Source: Mucilaginibacter sp. (GTDB taxonomy: Bacteria; Bacteroidota; Bacteroidia; Sphingobacteriales; Sphingobacteriaceae). From it: a stretch of DNA of 64,000 nucleotides. Made by a program: the position numbers and the translations under genes. Below are positions 15,749 to 24,883 of this stretch, piece by piece (position 1 is the first letter of the stretch; each line of letters opens with the position of its first letter). The notes under the pieces were generated by a model that worked only from the letters and a program-made list of their open reading frames with translations, searched no databases and had not been told where the DNA came from. The stretch is from the NCBI GenBank assembly GCA_031292485.1, contig JARLHA010000034.1:1-64000 (forward strand), written 5' to 3'.

Positions 15749-17080
15749 TTACACCTTCGGCAGTTTATACCCGTTATGATACTCTTTCATCAGGTATTCC
15801 CTGTTAACCCCTTTATCTGTAAATTCATGTGCGGCCTCATTCCATTCCAGTTTTTTGCCGGTGCGGTAGGCGATATTGCCCATTTGCGCTACGGTAGCTA
15901 CATGCGCACCAGCCTGTATAGGACAATGCAAATCGTCCATCTTGCGCGATTTTACCACGCTTACAAAGTTCTCCCAGTGCTTATCCAGCCCATTGTCTGA
16001 CGAGGCCACAAACGGTTTTGCCACTTTATTTTTGCTTTGCCGCTCTTCAATAACTTCCCAGCCGCCACGATTTAATATCAGCGTGCCGTTATTGCCGATA
16101 TAGGCAATGCCATGATCGCGGTTGTACGAGCCATTGTCAATCCCCATAGCCGAATCCCAAACCATGTTAAAACCATCAAACTCATATAGCGTAGTTAAAG
16201 TATCCGGCGTTTCTTCATATAATTCCGGGTAGGCAAAGCGCCCGCCCAGCGCCGAAACAGATTTAGGTACTGGCGAATTCATCCCCAATAAACCATAATC
16301 CAGTAAATGTACGCCCCAATCGGTCATCAGGCCGCCGGCATAATCCCAAAACCAGCGAAAATTAAAATGGAACCTGCTTGAGTTAAACGGAACCGTTTTT
16401 GCAGGGCCAAGCCAGCCCGCATAGTTAACGCCTGCCGGTGGCGCACTGTCTGCCACCACCGGGCCGGGTTTCATCCAGCCCTGGTAGCACCATACTTTTA
16501 CCGTGCGGATATTACCCAGCTGACCGCTTTGTACAAAATCAACCGCATCCTTAAAATGCTGCTGGCTGCGCTGCCATTGACCGGCCTGTACCACTTTATT
16601 GTATTTTTGCTGCGCGGCAACCATAGCACGGCACTCCCCTATTGAATTGCCCACAGGTTTTTCCACGTATACATCTTTACCTGCTTCCACCGCATGCATC
16701 ATAATCATGGCATGCCAGTGGTCGGGCGTGCCAATTACCACAGCGTCAATGTCTTTTTGATCCAGCAATGCCTCGTAATTATCGTACCGCCTAATTTTTG
16801 AGGTATCGTAATTCATTTTTGCCAGATCGGCCATTCGTTTATCCATCACATTTTTATCCACATCGCAAATGGCCACCAGGTTTACCCCCGGTACTTTTAA
16901 AGCCGCAGTTACATCGGCCCAGCCCATGCCATTGATGCCAATGGCGCCAATGTTCAGCTGATCGCTCGGCATTATCCGGTTTTCAAAAATAGCGAAGGCT
17001 TGGTTATTAAAAGTTGACGCCAGCAGCGTCCCCCCGGCAACAATGGCCGATTTTTGCAAAAAATCTCTTCGTGAGCTCAT
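15749..17080 (-). CDS. Exported Gfo/Idh/MocA-family oxidoreductase
   Basis: This 443-residue protein opens with a Tat-type signal (SSRRDFLQKSAIVAGGTLLA, cut near AFA), so it is probably folded before export to the periplasm. The Rossmann segment LNIGAIGINGMGWADV (GxGxxG-like) is at about 42-57, and the family Glu-Lys-Pro motif is in DVYVEKPVGNSIGE near residue 135. The C-terminal half has the long WGVHLLDYGLLGMNSPVPKSV segment of Bacteroidota members that act on sugars or their derivatives. The substrate is unknown. It appears monocistronic. Confidence 0.9.
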   Translation of the reverse strand: MSSRRDFLQKSAIVAGGTLLASTFNNQAFAIFENRIMPSDQLNIGAIGINGMGWADVTAALKVPGVNLVAICDVDKNVMDKRMADLAKMNYDTSKIRRYDNYEALLDQKDIDAVVIGTPDHWHAMIMMHAVEAGKDVYVEKPVGNSIGECRAMVAAQQKYNKVVQAGQWQRSQQHFKDAVDFVQSGQLGNIRTVKVWCYQGWMKPGPVVADSAPPAGVNYAGWLGPAKTVPFNSSRFHFNFRWFWDYAGGLMTDWGVHLLDYGLLGMNSPVPKSVSALGGRFAYPELYEETPDTLTTLYEFDGFNMVWDSAMGIDNGSYNRDHGIAYIGNNGTLILNRGGWEVIEERQSKNKVAKPFVASSDNGLDKHWENFVSVVKSRKMDDLHCPIQAGAHVATVAQMGNIAYRTGKKLEWNEAAHEFTDKGVNREYLMKEYHNGYKLPKV

Positions 17081-17275
17081 CAGGTTAATTTAATTGGTTG
17101 CGATAAATTTAGGGTTATTTTGTTGATGCCGGATGACACTTTTTACTTAATTAACAGACGAAATGTTCATTACATCTGAATTTTGGTAACATCTTTGTGA
17201 TGGATGCTAAAAACGGGAAAACCTAAATTTATTTTATCTTGATGTTGCGTGTCTCCATAGCCAAAATTGGAACTA

Positions 17276-19576
17276 TTAAAAAAACACAGCCAGCCTCAAC
17301 TTTGCGAAAAAGGGAACACCGGGCGTATAACTTACCTGGTCAACCGGCGCAGTTTCACCCTTTAATTGCGAGGTATATTCAAACTGCGCTTCATCCCACC
17401 GCCGGTTAAACAGGTTTTCGATGGCGATACCAATCTCATAGCTTTTTTGCGTATAATTAACCGTTAAATCGGTAATAAAATAACCACGGGCGGTTAAACT
17501 GTAACCGGTATTAGCGGCCCGGTCATGAAGGTACCGGTAACTGATACCTCCGTTAATTCCATTTTTCAACCTGAAATTCAACCCTGCGGTGCTGGTTAAC
17601 GTTGGGGCAAGTTCAACATAATCATGGCCTTTTGCACTATCAATGTACCTTGGGCGGGCCACATTTACATTCAGGTTAGTAAATAACCAATCGGTTAACT
17701 GGTAGCGCGCGGAGAAATCAACACCGATACGAACTGTCCGGCCGCTGGGGCCAACCGGGCCTGCCGGTTGATCGATCAGGTCGGAGCCGAAAGTAAATTC
17801 CTGTTGCAGAAACAGGTACCAGGCGGCAGTATTGATATAAAGGCCAGGCAAAGGCTTCCAGTTCACGCCAAGGTCGGCTCCGTATGCTGCGGGCAATATA
17901 GCATAGCCCCGGTTGGCAATTACCACCCTTGCATCATTTGAATGAAACCCTTTTCCCGCTTTAAAATACAATTGGAGATCATGATCAAATGTATATTCTG
18001 CACTTAATTTAGGGCTGATAGTTGCTTTTTGCTGATTCGCACTTACGCCATTAAAAATATTGGTGGCGATAGTGTCAGCAGCTAAATTTTGGTAGTTAAA
18101 ATCAAAATAATCAACCCTTACACCTGCATTAAAAAGCCAGTTGCCGGTAAGTATCGTTTCATCGATATAACTGTTTGCATTAAGCTCTTCAGTACGCCCG
18201 TATTGCAGGTACCCCAAAAACTGCCCGTTTTCCGTATGGTCAAGTTCACTGGGGTCGATATGATCATAACGCGTCCCTATGCCCGCAGTGGTAGTAAAGC
18301 TGGTATTGTTAACAGTAGTAGTTTTTGAGATTTTCCCGTTATAACCGCCCAAATCCCTGATCTCATACTGGCGGAATTCATCGCCTGTAGCCGGAAAATA
18401 ATAATAAAACGAGAAATTGCTGACGAGGTTAAAATAGTAATGCGAATACCAGAGCTGATTTTCTATGGTCAGGTTATCACCTAAATTGGTTGTTAACTTC
18501 AGGCTGGCGTTTGTCCTTGCCGTATGGCCGCCCTGCACAGAATCGAGCGTACCGAACCGATTGGTGATATAGCCTTCGGCGACTGCCCTGTCGGGCGTTT
18601 CACCAGAAGCCCTCCAATCCGATTTTAAGGTTGACAGGATAGCGGTCAGTTTGTTATTGCTGTCGATCCTGGTTACAAATTTACCAAAAACGTTATAGCG
18701 GGTAAAATGCTCCGGTACAATAAAAGGGCCGCCGTTAGAAAACAGTCCATCAGCAGCTATGTAGGCATTTGTTCCTTTTTCTTTAGCTTTTTCGCTTAGC
18801 AGGTTAATCAACGCCACGGTACGAAAAGTGCTGAACTGTCCGGCTTCAACCCTGACCATGTCCTGATCTAAAACGTCTTTTGTGTGGTATGCCACATAGC
18901 CTGCGGTGTTAAAGTCTCCCTTGTCGGTATAATACGGCCCCTTTCCAAAGTCATAGCCGGATACTGTTTCCGGGATCAGGAAATGCAAGTCGGCATAACC
19001 CTGGCCATGAGCCTGAGAAACCATATTTACCGGAATTCCGTCAACAGAAATATTTACATCCGTACCATGATCGGCATCAAAACCCCGCAGAAAAATCTGT
19101 TCGGCCTTGCCGCCGCCCTGGTGCTGCGCGATAAACAAGCCCGGCACCAGCCGCAGTAAATCCTGCGCGGATTTTGCAGGCTGCATATTCAGGTCGAGGT
19201 TGCTGAGTGTTCTGTAGGTGTTAATGGTTTCGTTATTGGTAATGGTTACATCTTTTAAGGTGATAGCACCTTTCGCCAGGGCAATCAACAGGGTTTTGTC
19301 CGGAATTTGCTTTATAATTCTGGACCGGTAACCGATATAGGAAACCAGGAGGCTATCGCCCTTTATGGCCCGAAAAATAAAGTTTCCTTTGCTGTCAGTA
19401 ACTACCGTACTGCCGGAATTCATAACTTTTATGATCGCTGATTCAATGGGCTCCTGCGTTAGGCTATCGATCACTTTGCCCCTGATGATGTTTTTTTGCT
19501 GCGCGATTAAACAGCTGTAAATGAAAAAGCTTAAAATAAGAAGCAGGAGTTTCTTCACGTAGGTGATGCTTATCAA
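17276..19576 (-). CDS. TonB-dependent outer-membrane receptor
   Basis: A 766-residue protein with a signal peptide (VKKLLLLILSFFIYSCLIAQ), a carboxypeptidase-D-like regulatory domain (about 28-105, IRGKVIDSLTQEPIESAIIKV), a plug domain (about 110-225) containing LLRLVPGLFIAQHQGGGKAE and FLRGFDADHGTDVNISVDGIPVN, and a barrel ending LAVFF with a terminal aromatic residue. It imports a ligand across the outer membrane with TonB energy. No SusD partner is adjacent, and the histidine-rich plug (DADHGTD, SQAHGQGYADLH) would fit a metal or metal-chelate ligand; this is only suggestive. The start is at ATG 19576; a nearby GTG (VKK) is possible. Confidence 0.9.
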   Translation of the reverse strand: MISITYVKKLLLLILSFFIYSCLIAQQKNIIRGKVIDSLTQEPIESAIIKVMNSGSTVVTDSKGNFIFRAIKGDSLLVSYIGYRSRIIKQIPDKTLLIALAKGAITLKDVTITNNETINTYRTLSNLDLNMQPAKSAQDLLRLVPGLFIAQHQGGGKAEQIFLRGFDADHGTDVNISVDGIPVNMVSQAHGQGYADLHFLIPETVSGYDFGKGPYYTDKGDFNTAGYVAYHTKDVLDQDMVRVEAGQFSTFRTVALINLLSEKAKEKGTNAYIAADGLFSNGGPFIVPEHFTRYNVFGKFVTRIDSNNKLTAILSTLKSDWRASGETPDRAVAEGYITNRFGTLDSVQGGHTARTNASLKLTTNLGDNLTIENQLWYSHYYFNLVSNFSFYYYFPATGDEFRQYEIRDLGGYNGKISKTTTVNNTSFTTTAGIGTRYDHIDPSELDHTENGQFLGYLQYGRTEELNANSYIDETILTGNWLFNAGVRVDYFDFNYQNLAADTIATNIFNGVSANQQKATISPKLSAEYTFDHDLQLYFKAGKGFHSNDARVVIANRGYAILPAAYGADLGVNWKPLPGLYINTAAWYLFLQQEFTFGSDLIDQPAGPVGPSGRTVRIGVDFSARYQLTDWLFTNLNVNVARPRYIDSAKGHDYVELAPTLTSTAGLNFRLKNGINGGISYRYLHDRAANTGYSLTARGYFITDLTVNYTQKSYEIGIAIENLFNRRWDEAQFEYTSQLKGETAPVDQVSYTPGVPFFAKLRLAVFF

Positions 19577-19592
19577 TAGTTATTTTAAGGAG

Positions 19593-19652
19593 CCTGCAAA
19601 CTAAATGAAGCAGGTATTCCCGGTACCCCATTATTGGAGTGCTGCAAAAATA
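19593..19652 (-). promoter_or_regulatory. Promoter box and two-hairpin leader of the TonB receptor gene
   Basis: On the minus strand TATTTTTG (19652-19645) fits the TAnnTTTG -7 box. The transcribed leader that follows can form GGTA/TACC (19627-19613) and CCTGC/GCAGG (19614-19593) hairpins, the latter just before the start. No known riboswitch consensus was recognised. Confidence 0.35.
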
Positions 19653-19792
19653 TATTATTTTATTGCTTTTGGGGTGAAGGAGAAGTTTTTGACGTAAGGC
19701 ATTCAGGGCTTTGTACCGGCACTTCGGGGCGCGCTCAGTCATAAAGCTTTTCCCTTGCTCCTTTGGCGAAGACAGGGTGCGCTCTTTGACTA

Positions 19793-19996
19793 TTAATACC
19801 CCCTGCGGGTCGCTCTTGCGTAACGCCTGAAACGCCTATCCTCATAAAAATCGTTCACCACCAAAATAGAGTGGATGATACCTGGGATCCAGAATAAAAG
19901 CGTTAAAATAATATTTAGCACAAACGACCCCATTCTGCCGGTAGTAAGTATGGCTATCGGCGGACATAAAAAGCATAAAAAGTAACGCATGATCAT
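19793..19996 (-). CDS. Pmp3/YqaE-like small membrane protein
   Basis: The product is 67 residues (or 65 from the second ATG at 19990). Two membrane helices, CFLCPPIAILTTG and GSFVLNIILTLLFWIPGIIHSILVV, carry the Pmp3/UPF0057 signature CPPIA...G...NIxLTLxxWxPGxIHAxxVV. An arginine-rich tail (DRRFRRYARATRRGY) follows. Family members are stress-related membrane proteins that affect membrane potential and ion leakage. It stands alone. Confidence 0.88.
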   Translation of the reverse strand: MIMRYFLCFLCPPIAILTTGRMGSFVLNIILTLLFWIPGIIHSILVVNDFYEDRRFRRYARATRRGY

Positions 19997-20224
19997 TTCC
20001 TGTTAGGTTATTGTTTGTAATATGATGCTCCCATATCTGTTTTTGTTACGGATAAAATTAAAAAATTTAGTTGAATAAGTTGATTGAGTTGTTCATAATT
20101 CATGGATCATCGTTCATGTTAAAAAGGGGTACAGCATATTCGTCACAACTTTTCAACTTTCCAACATTACAACCGTACAACACCTAATAAAAATTATCTT
20201 TACCCGTATTCGTTTTCACAATTT

Positions 20225-21052
20225 ATGATCATTGTTATCCAATGTACCGACCAGGTGGGCCTGGTAGCCTCCATAACCAAAATTATGGCCAGGGAACAGC
20301 TTAATATCGTTTCGATGCGCGAGCATGTGGACCAGGCGCAAAACCGATTTTTTATGCGGCTGGAAGTATCACACGGCGGCGATGCGGAACTTCTTGAAAA
20401 AAAACTGCGCGACATTCTCCCCGCCAACCCCATCGTACATATTAACCCGCTGCCCCAAAAAAGAGTGCTCGTGATGGTGACCAAAGAATACCATTGCCTT
20501 GCAGATATATTGATTCGCAATTACTACGGCACGCTGGGTGCTACCGTTATGGCGGTAATTGGTAACCATACCGTGCTGGAAGATATCTGCAAACGCTTTG
20601 ATATGCCTTTTTATGCCGTATCGCACGAAAATATCAGCAAGCCGGAATTTGAAGAAAAGATTTCAACCATTATCGATCAATACGATCCGGACTATATTGT
20701 GCTGGCCAAGTTTATGCGGATACTATCTCCCGCATTGGTGGAGAAATTCCCGATGCGGATCATCAATATCCATCACTCGTTTTTACCGGCCTTTATTGGT
20801 GCAAACCCATACAAAAAGGCTTTTGAACGCGGCGTTAAACTGATTGGGGCCACGGCGCATTTAGTATCCAACGAGCTGGACGAAGGGCCGATCATCGCGC
20901 AGCAAATTATTTCGGTAAACCATTCGTACACCGTGGCCGACATGGTAAAGGCCGGTAAAGAAATTGAAACTGCCGTACTGGCAACCGCCCTCAAGCTGGT
21001 TTTTGAAGACAGGGTATTTGTGTTTAAAAATAAAACAGTAGTGTTTGATTGA
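20225..21052 (+). CDS. purU: Formyltetrahydrofolate deformylase
   Basis: A 275-residue protein with an N-terminal ACT domain (about 1-75, IVIQCTDQVGLVASITKIMARE) and a formyltransferase-fold hydrolase domain. Visible catalytic-region motifs are INIHHSFLPAFIGANPYKKA (His-rich active-site loop near residue 180) and HLVSNELDEGPII with the conserved Asp. PurU hydrolyses 10-formyl-THF to formate and THF, supplying formate and balancing one-carbon pools. Length is normal. It converges with the AraC-type regulator gene 31 bp downstream. Confidence 0.95.
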   Translation: MIIVIQCTDQVGLVASITKIMAREQLNIVSMREHVDQAQNRFFMRLEVSHGGDAELLEKKLRDILPANPIVHINPLPQKRVLVMVTKEYHCLADILIRNYYGTLGATVMAVIGNHTVLEDICKRFDMPFYAVSHENISKPEFEEKISTIIDQYDPDYIVLAKFMRILSPALVEKFPMRIINIHHSFLPAFIGANPYKKAFERGVKLIGATAHLVSNELDEGPIIAQQIISVNHSYTVADMVKAGKEIETAVLATALKLVFEDRVFVFKNKTVVFD

Positions 21053-21083
21053 TAGTTCAGCACGTTTTACCGCCGGTGGTTCG

Positions 21084-22004
21084 TTAATTGAACGAATGCC
21101 TGAATTCCAAAGGCGATAGGTTGGTTTTGGTTTTGAATAACTTACTGAACGATTGCGGATGCTCAAAGCCCAATTCGTAGGCAATTTCGCTTACGGATAA
21201 ACGGGTGGTGGATAATCGTTCCTTTGCTTTTTCAATCAGCCTGTCATGTATATGCTGCTGGGTACTATGCCCTGTTAATGTTTTCAACGATCCGCTTAAA
21301 TAACCCGGCGATACGTTTAAGGCATCGGCAACGTACTGCACTGTTGGCAAACCTTGTTTTACCAGGGCATCGCTGTTAAAATAGTCATCAAGCAGGTCTT
21401 CCAGGCGCGTAAGGATTGCATGATTGGTGATTTTGCGGGTGATGAACTGGCGGTTATAAAACCGGTTTGCAAAATTGAGCAATAACTCCAGTTGGGCAAT
21501 AATGATATCCTGGCTGAATTTATCAATGTTTGAATGATATTCCTGCCGGATGTTTTGCATGATGCTGATAATCGTCGTTTCTTCTTTTTCAGACAGAAAT
21601 AAGGCTTCATGCACCGAGTAGCTAAAATATTCGTATTGCTTGATGGCTTTGGCCAAATTAGTATGCCATAAAAAATCGGGATGGACAAGTAACAGCCAAC
21701 CCGATCGTTTTATTGCTTTATCCTTGCCAACCTCAATTCCAAAAACCTGCCCGGGCGAAATAAAAAACATCACCCCTTCATCAAAATCATACTGCTGCTG
21801 GCCGTATTTTATTTTGGCATTAAAATCCCTTTTTAGCGAGATGGAATAAAAATCAAATACCAGATTGATCGGCTCATGGCCGGGTGAAGGCTTGATTGAT
21901 CCCAAATCGATCACACTGATCAACGGGTGCTCCGGCTTTGGAATACCCATCACCTGGTGATATTCGCTTATCGTTCTGATCCTATGAGGTTGGATGTTTG
22001 CCAT
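21084..22004 (-). CDS. AraC-family transcriptional regulator
   Basis: A 306-residue protein whose C-terminal 100 residues hold two helix-turn-helix motifs: VQYVADALNVSPGYLSGSLKTLTGHSTQQHI and the AraC signature VSEIAYELGFEHPQSFSKLFKTKTNLSPLEFR. The N-terminal part (about 30-130) is cupin-like (GVMFFISPGQVFGIEV), the probable effector-sensing region. The start lies 12 bp after the stop of the SDR gene in the same direction, so the two are probably cotranscribed, and the SDR gene is the likely target. Confidence 0.93.
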   Translation of the reverse strand: MANIQPHRIRTISEYHQVMGIPKPEHPLISVIDLGSIKPSPGHEPINLVFDFYSISLKRDFNAKIKYGQQQYDFDEGVMFFISPGQVFGIEVGKDKAIKRSGWLLLVHPDFLWHTNLAKAIKQYEYFSYSVHEALFLSEKEETTIISIMQNIRQEYHSNIDKFSQDIIIAQLELLLNFANRFYNRQFITRKITNHAILTRLEDLLDDYFNSDALVKQGLPTVQYVADALNVSPGYLSGSLKTLTGHSTQQHIHDRLIEKAKERLSTTRLSVSEIAYELGFEHPQSFSKLFKTKTNLSPLEFRHSFN

Positions 22005-22016
22005 ATCACAATATAC

Positions 22017-22937
22017 TTACTTTTGGTTATAAACCGCTGCAAATTCTTTTGCGAAATCTGTCAGCTTCTCTTTACCTAAAACTGCCGGTTTATTGCGGGA
22101 AAGGTCGGCGGTTAATTCGCCGCTATGCTGGGCTGCAAACATTTCGGCCATACCGGCAGCAATTTGCGGGTTCATCCCATTGGCTTCCAGGCCAGCCTGC
22201 ATTTGTTCGCTGGGAATCAAGATCCATTTCATATCCGGTTTTCCGATGGCGGCGCCTAAAATACTCGCTGTTTCGTTGCCGGTAAGTTCATCGCTTACCA
22301 CATAGCGTACTTTCCGGCCGCCAGTCAGAACATCTCCCTCTGCAGCAAGCAGTGCTTCCAGTTCTTCTGCAACTGCGGCAGCAATATCTATTGGCGAAAC
22401 CCATACCAGCCTGTCATCGGCGCCATAGTTTGAGGCGATCATCCCAGTATTTTTGATCATCGGTATAAAGCCAAATAAATTGTAATAGAAGCCAACGGGC
22501 CGCATAAACGTAATGGCAACATCTGCCAGTTTATCCATGATTACCTCAACGTTATGATGTGCCAGAATAAGACCGGAATTTTTATCCATATGCGCGCCGA
22601 TACTGCTGAGGTGAACCACCCGCTTTACGTCCGACTGCCGGATAGCCTGCACGTAATTTTGGGCGATACCGCTGCAATATGCTACCAGGTCGAAGTTGGG
22701 GTCGAAATAATTACCGCCCATCACCATAGTGTACACAGCATCCGCGCCGGCAAATGTTGCCGCTAAAAAATCAGCGTCTTCTATTGAGCCGATTGCCGCG
22801 GTGGCGCCTAATGCTTCAATCTCCTTTTGTTTTTCGGCTTTGCTGCTGATCACTGTAACCGCATGTCCTTTTTGCACCAACGTTTTGGTCAGTGGTTTTC
22901 CGATGTGTCCTAATGACCCTGTTAATATAATCTTCAT
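22017..22937 (-). CDS. NmrA-like NAD(P)-binding reductase
   Basis: Starting at ATG 22937 the product is 306 residues and opens with the Rossmann motif MKIILTGSLGHIGKPLTKTL (GxxGxxG). The longer frame to 23018 adds residues before this fold and is judged spurious. Residues such as VYTMVMGGNYFDPNFD and MRPVGFYYNLFGFIPMI match atypical SDRs of the NmrA/QOR2 type, which bind NAD(P)H and act as quinone reductases or redox sensors. An AraC-family regulator gene follows 12 bp downstream, a frequent pairing. The substrate is not known. Confidence 0.88.
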   Translation of the reverse strand: MKIILTGSLGHIGKPLTKTLVQKGHAVTVISSKAEKQKEIEALGATAAIGSIEDADFLAATFAGADAVYTMVMGGNYFDPNFDLVAYCSGIAQNYVQAIRQSDVKRVVHLSSIGAHMDKNSGLILAHHNVEVIMDKLADVAITFMRPVGFYYNLFGFIPMIKNTGMIASNYGADDRLVWVSPIDIAAAVAEELEALLAAEGDVLTGGRKVRYVVSDELTGNETASILGAAIGKPDMKWILIPSEQMQAGLEANGMNPQIAAGMAEMFAAQHSGELTADLSRNKPAVLGKEKLTDFAKEFAAVYNQK

Positions 22938-23067
22938 GGTTTTCTGTTTATTTGATATTACAAAGGTGCATATCGGTAAATAAGCAGATGTAACCGAATC
23001 TGCTGTTGTTGTAGCCAAAACAGCTTTTAATTAGTAAACTTGTACATCCATCAAAACCCAAAACAAT

Positions 23068-23817
23068 ATGAGTTCACGCCGCAATTTTGTTAAAACCACT
23101 GCCGCAGGCTTAGGCCTGCTTACTTTGCCTGGTATTTTAAGCGCCGATCCCCGAAATCCATTAGAAAAAAAGAAGATCGTCTGCGTTGGCGGCCATCCTG
23201 ACGACCCGGAAAGCGGCTGTGGCGGCACATTAGCCAAACTGGCCAATGCCGGGCACGACGTAACTATTATTTATTTAACCACCGGCGAAGCGGGCATACC
23301 CGGCACCAGCCATGATGAGGCAGCCCGCATCCGCAAACAGGAAGCCATTAATGCCTGTAAAGTTTTAAATGCCAAACCTGTTTTTGCCGGCCAGATAGAT
23401 GGCGACACCTTTGTGAGCAACGAAACCCTTAAACATGTGCAGGATTTAATTGCTGCCGAAAAGCCCCACCTTGTTTTTACCCATTGGCCCATTGATTCGC
23501 ATAAGGACCACCAATGCGCCAGCCTGCTCACCATACAAACATGGGTACGAAGCGACAATAAATTCCCGCTGTATTTTTTTGAGGTTTGCGCCGGCGAACA
23601 AACCATGGGTTTTAAGCCGACCGATTTTATTGATATTACCGATACCCAGGAACAAAAACGCAAATCGGTGTATTGCCATACCAGCCAGGACCCTCCGGGT
23701 ATTTACGGCTGCGGGCATGCATCCATGGAAGAGTTCCGCGGTCGCGAGCTGGGTGTAAAAGCCGCCGAAGGTTTTGTGCGGATGACAGGAAAAGGCATGG
23801 GCGGGTTTTCGGTGTAG
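23068..23817 (+). CDS. Exported PIG-L family deacetylase
   Basis: A 249-residue protein with a Tat-like leader (SSRRNFVKTTAAGLGLLTLP). The PIG-L/LmbE zinc site is visible: GGHPDDPESGCGGTLA (His and two Asp near residue 40-43) and the distal histidine in FTHWPIDSHKDHQCAS near residue 140. The family removes acetyl groups from N-acetylglucosamine-type sugars. The target here is unknown; the leader places it in the periplasm. It is divergent from the SDR gene with a 130-bp gap. Confidence 0.9.
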   Translation: MSSRRNFVKTTAAGLGLLTLPGILSADPRNPLEKKKIVCVGGHPDDPESGCGGTLAKLANAGHDVTIIYLTTGEAGIPGTSHDEAARIRKQEAINACKVLNAKPVFAGQIDGDTFVSNETLKHVQDLIAAEKPHLVFTHWPIDSHKDHQCASLLTIQTWVRSDNKFPLYFFEVCAGEQTMGFKPTDFIDITDTQEQKRKSVYCHTSQDPPGIYGCGHASMEEFRGRELGVKAAEGFVRMTGKGMGGFSV

Positions 23818-24144
23818 GTTGCTTTGTTTTAAAGGCTGTAATAAGTTGCAAGGGGTGTAAAAAACACTAATGTCGTGTCAACCATAAATTGACCAACGTC
23901 AATCTACAAGTTCATTGAACGCAAAAGAGCACAAAAAGGGTTTACAAAGGGTTTACACATTTAAAATTTTTATATTTGTAAATATCTGATAATGAGTTAT
24001 TTATATGCTTAAACATTAAAACAAGGTTTACACTATTTTACATAACCTCTCCCGGTATTTTTAAGCTGTTCTAATAAAGCCTGAACGTCAATTTTAGATT
24101 GACATGACGCTACCCCCTTTTTACCATGAACGATGAACCATTAA
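23818..24144. other. 327-bp noncoding gap with imperfect terminal inverted repeats
   Basis: No gene was found. GTCGTGTCAACC (23872-23883) and GATTGACATGAC (24098-24109) are imperfect inverse complements bounding about 240 AT-rich bases. TATATTTG at 23971-23978 resembles a promoter box but leads only to a six-codon frame. The stretch could be a MITE-like remnant. Confidence 0.4.
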
Positions 24145-24693
24145 CTACCTGACTAACGCAGTAGGCAAGCCATCAATACTCAGCATATTCTTTTCGGCTT
24201 TGTATGTTTCAAGCGCCTCTGCGCCTTTACTGGCGACCCATTTGGGCATGGTGTCCCTTTCGCCTTCATAGGTATAGTTAGGAACCACGTACCCGCAGGA
24301 GGTTTGCACCATATCAATATCAGCCACTATGATTTGCCGGGTCGACATGACGAGGTTGAAGTTTTGAGCCAACTCTTCCCATTCTTCATCGCCCGGTATC
24401 ACTGAATAACCTTTACCGTAAAGGCGGAGGATCAGCGGCGGGCCATCATAAGCGCAAAACATAAAGGTGATCCGGCCATTTTCGAGGATATGCGCCGAGG
24501 TTTCGTTCCCGCTCCCGATAATATCCATATAGGCCACCCGGTTTGGTGATAACACCCGGAAACAATCCATTCCCTTGGGCGACAGGTTAACATGCCCATC
24601 GGCACTCAATGGCGCCGATGCCACAAAAAACATTTTTTGTTTTTTAATAAACGCCTTCTGCTGTTCAGGTATTTCGTTATAAAACTTGCCCAT
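24145..24693 (-). CDS. Pyridoxamine 5'-phosphate oxidase-like protein
   Basis: Starting from ATG 24693 the product is 182 residues; a TTG at 24711 is a weaker alternative. The split-barrel flavin/F420-binding fold is suggested by MFFVASAPLSADGHVNLSPKGMDCFRVL, then VAYMDIIGSGNETSAHILENGRITFMFCAYDGPPLILRLYGKG, the usual core of PNPOx-like proteins that bind FMN. It lacks the C-terminal dimerisation motif of true PdxH, so the substrate is unknown. It is monocistronic and divergent from the phosphoesterase gene. Confidence 0.88.
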   Translation of the reverse strand: MGKFYNEIPEQQKAFIKKQKMFFVASAPLSADGHVNLSPKGMDCFRVLSPNRVAYMDIIGSGNETSAHILENGRITFMFCAYDGPPLILRLYGKGYSVIPGDEEWEELAQNFNLVMSTRQIIVADIDMVQTSCGYVVPNYTYEGERDTMPKWVASKGAEALETYKAEKNMLSIDGLPTALVR

Positions 24694-24883
24694 AATTTTA
24701 ATGTTGATCAAATTTAAAGATATTTTTTTCCGGACGTAGAAAATAATGCCCGGCTCCGCATTTTTACCACGAATTTGATATTAGGGTAGCAATTGACTGG
24801 TTTGTTTACCATTTATTAATATGACGGTAATATACAGGTGCCTTACCAAACCTATTTTTGCGGTTAACACTTCTCCCCGATCC

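Noticed and set aside
19577..19652. TPP or cobalamin riboswitch before the TonB receptor
   Set aside because: Hairpins are present, but none of the conserved TPP (CTGAGA) or B12-box words could be found.
22938..23018. N-terminal extension of the NmrA-like reductase
   Set aside because: It adds 27 residues before a Rossmann fold that starts cleanly at the ATG at 22937. The extension has no domain or signal peptide.
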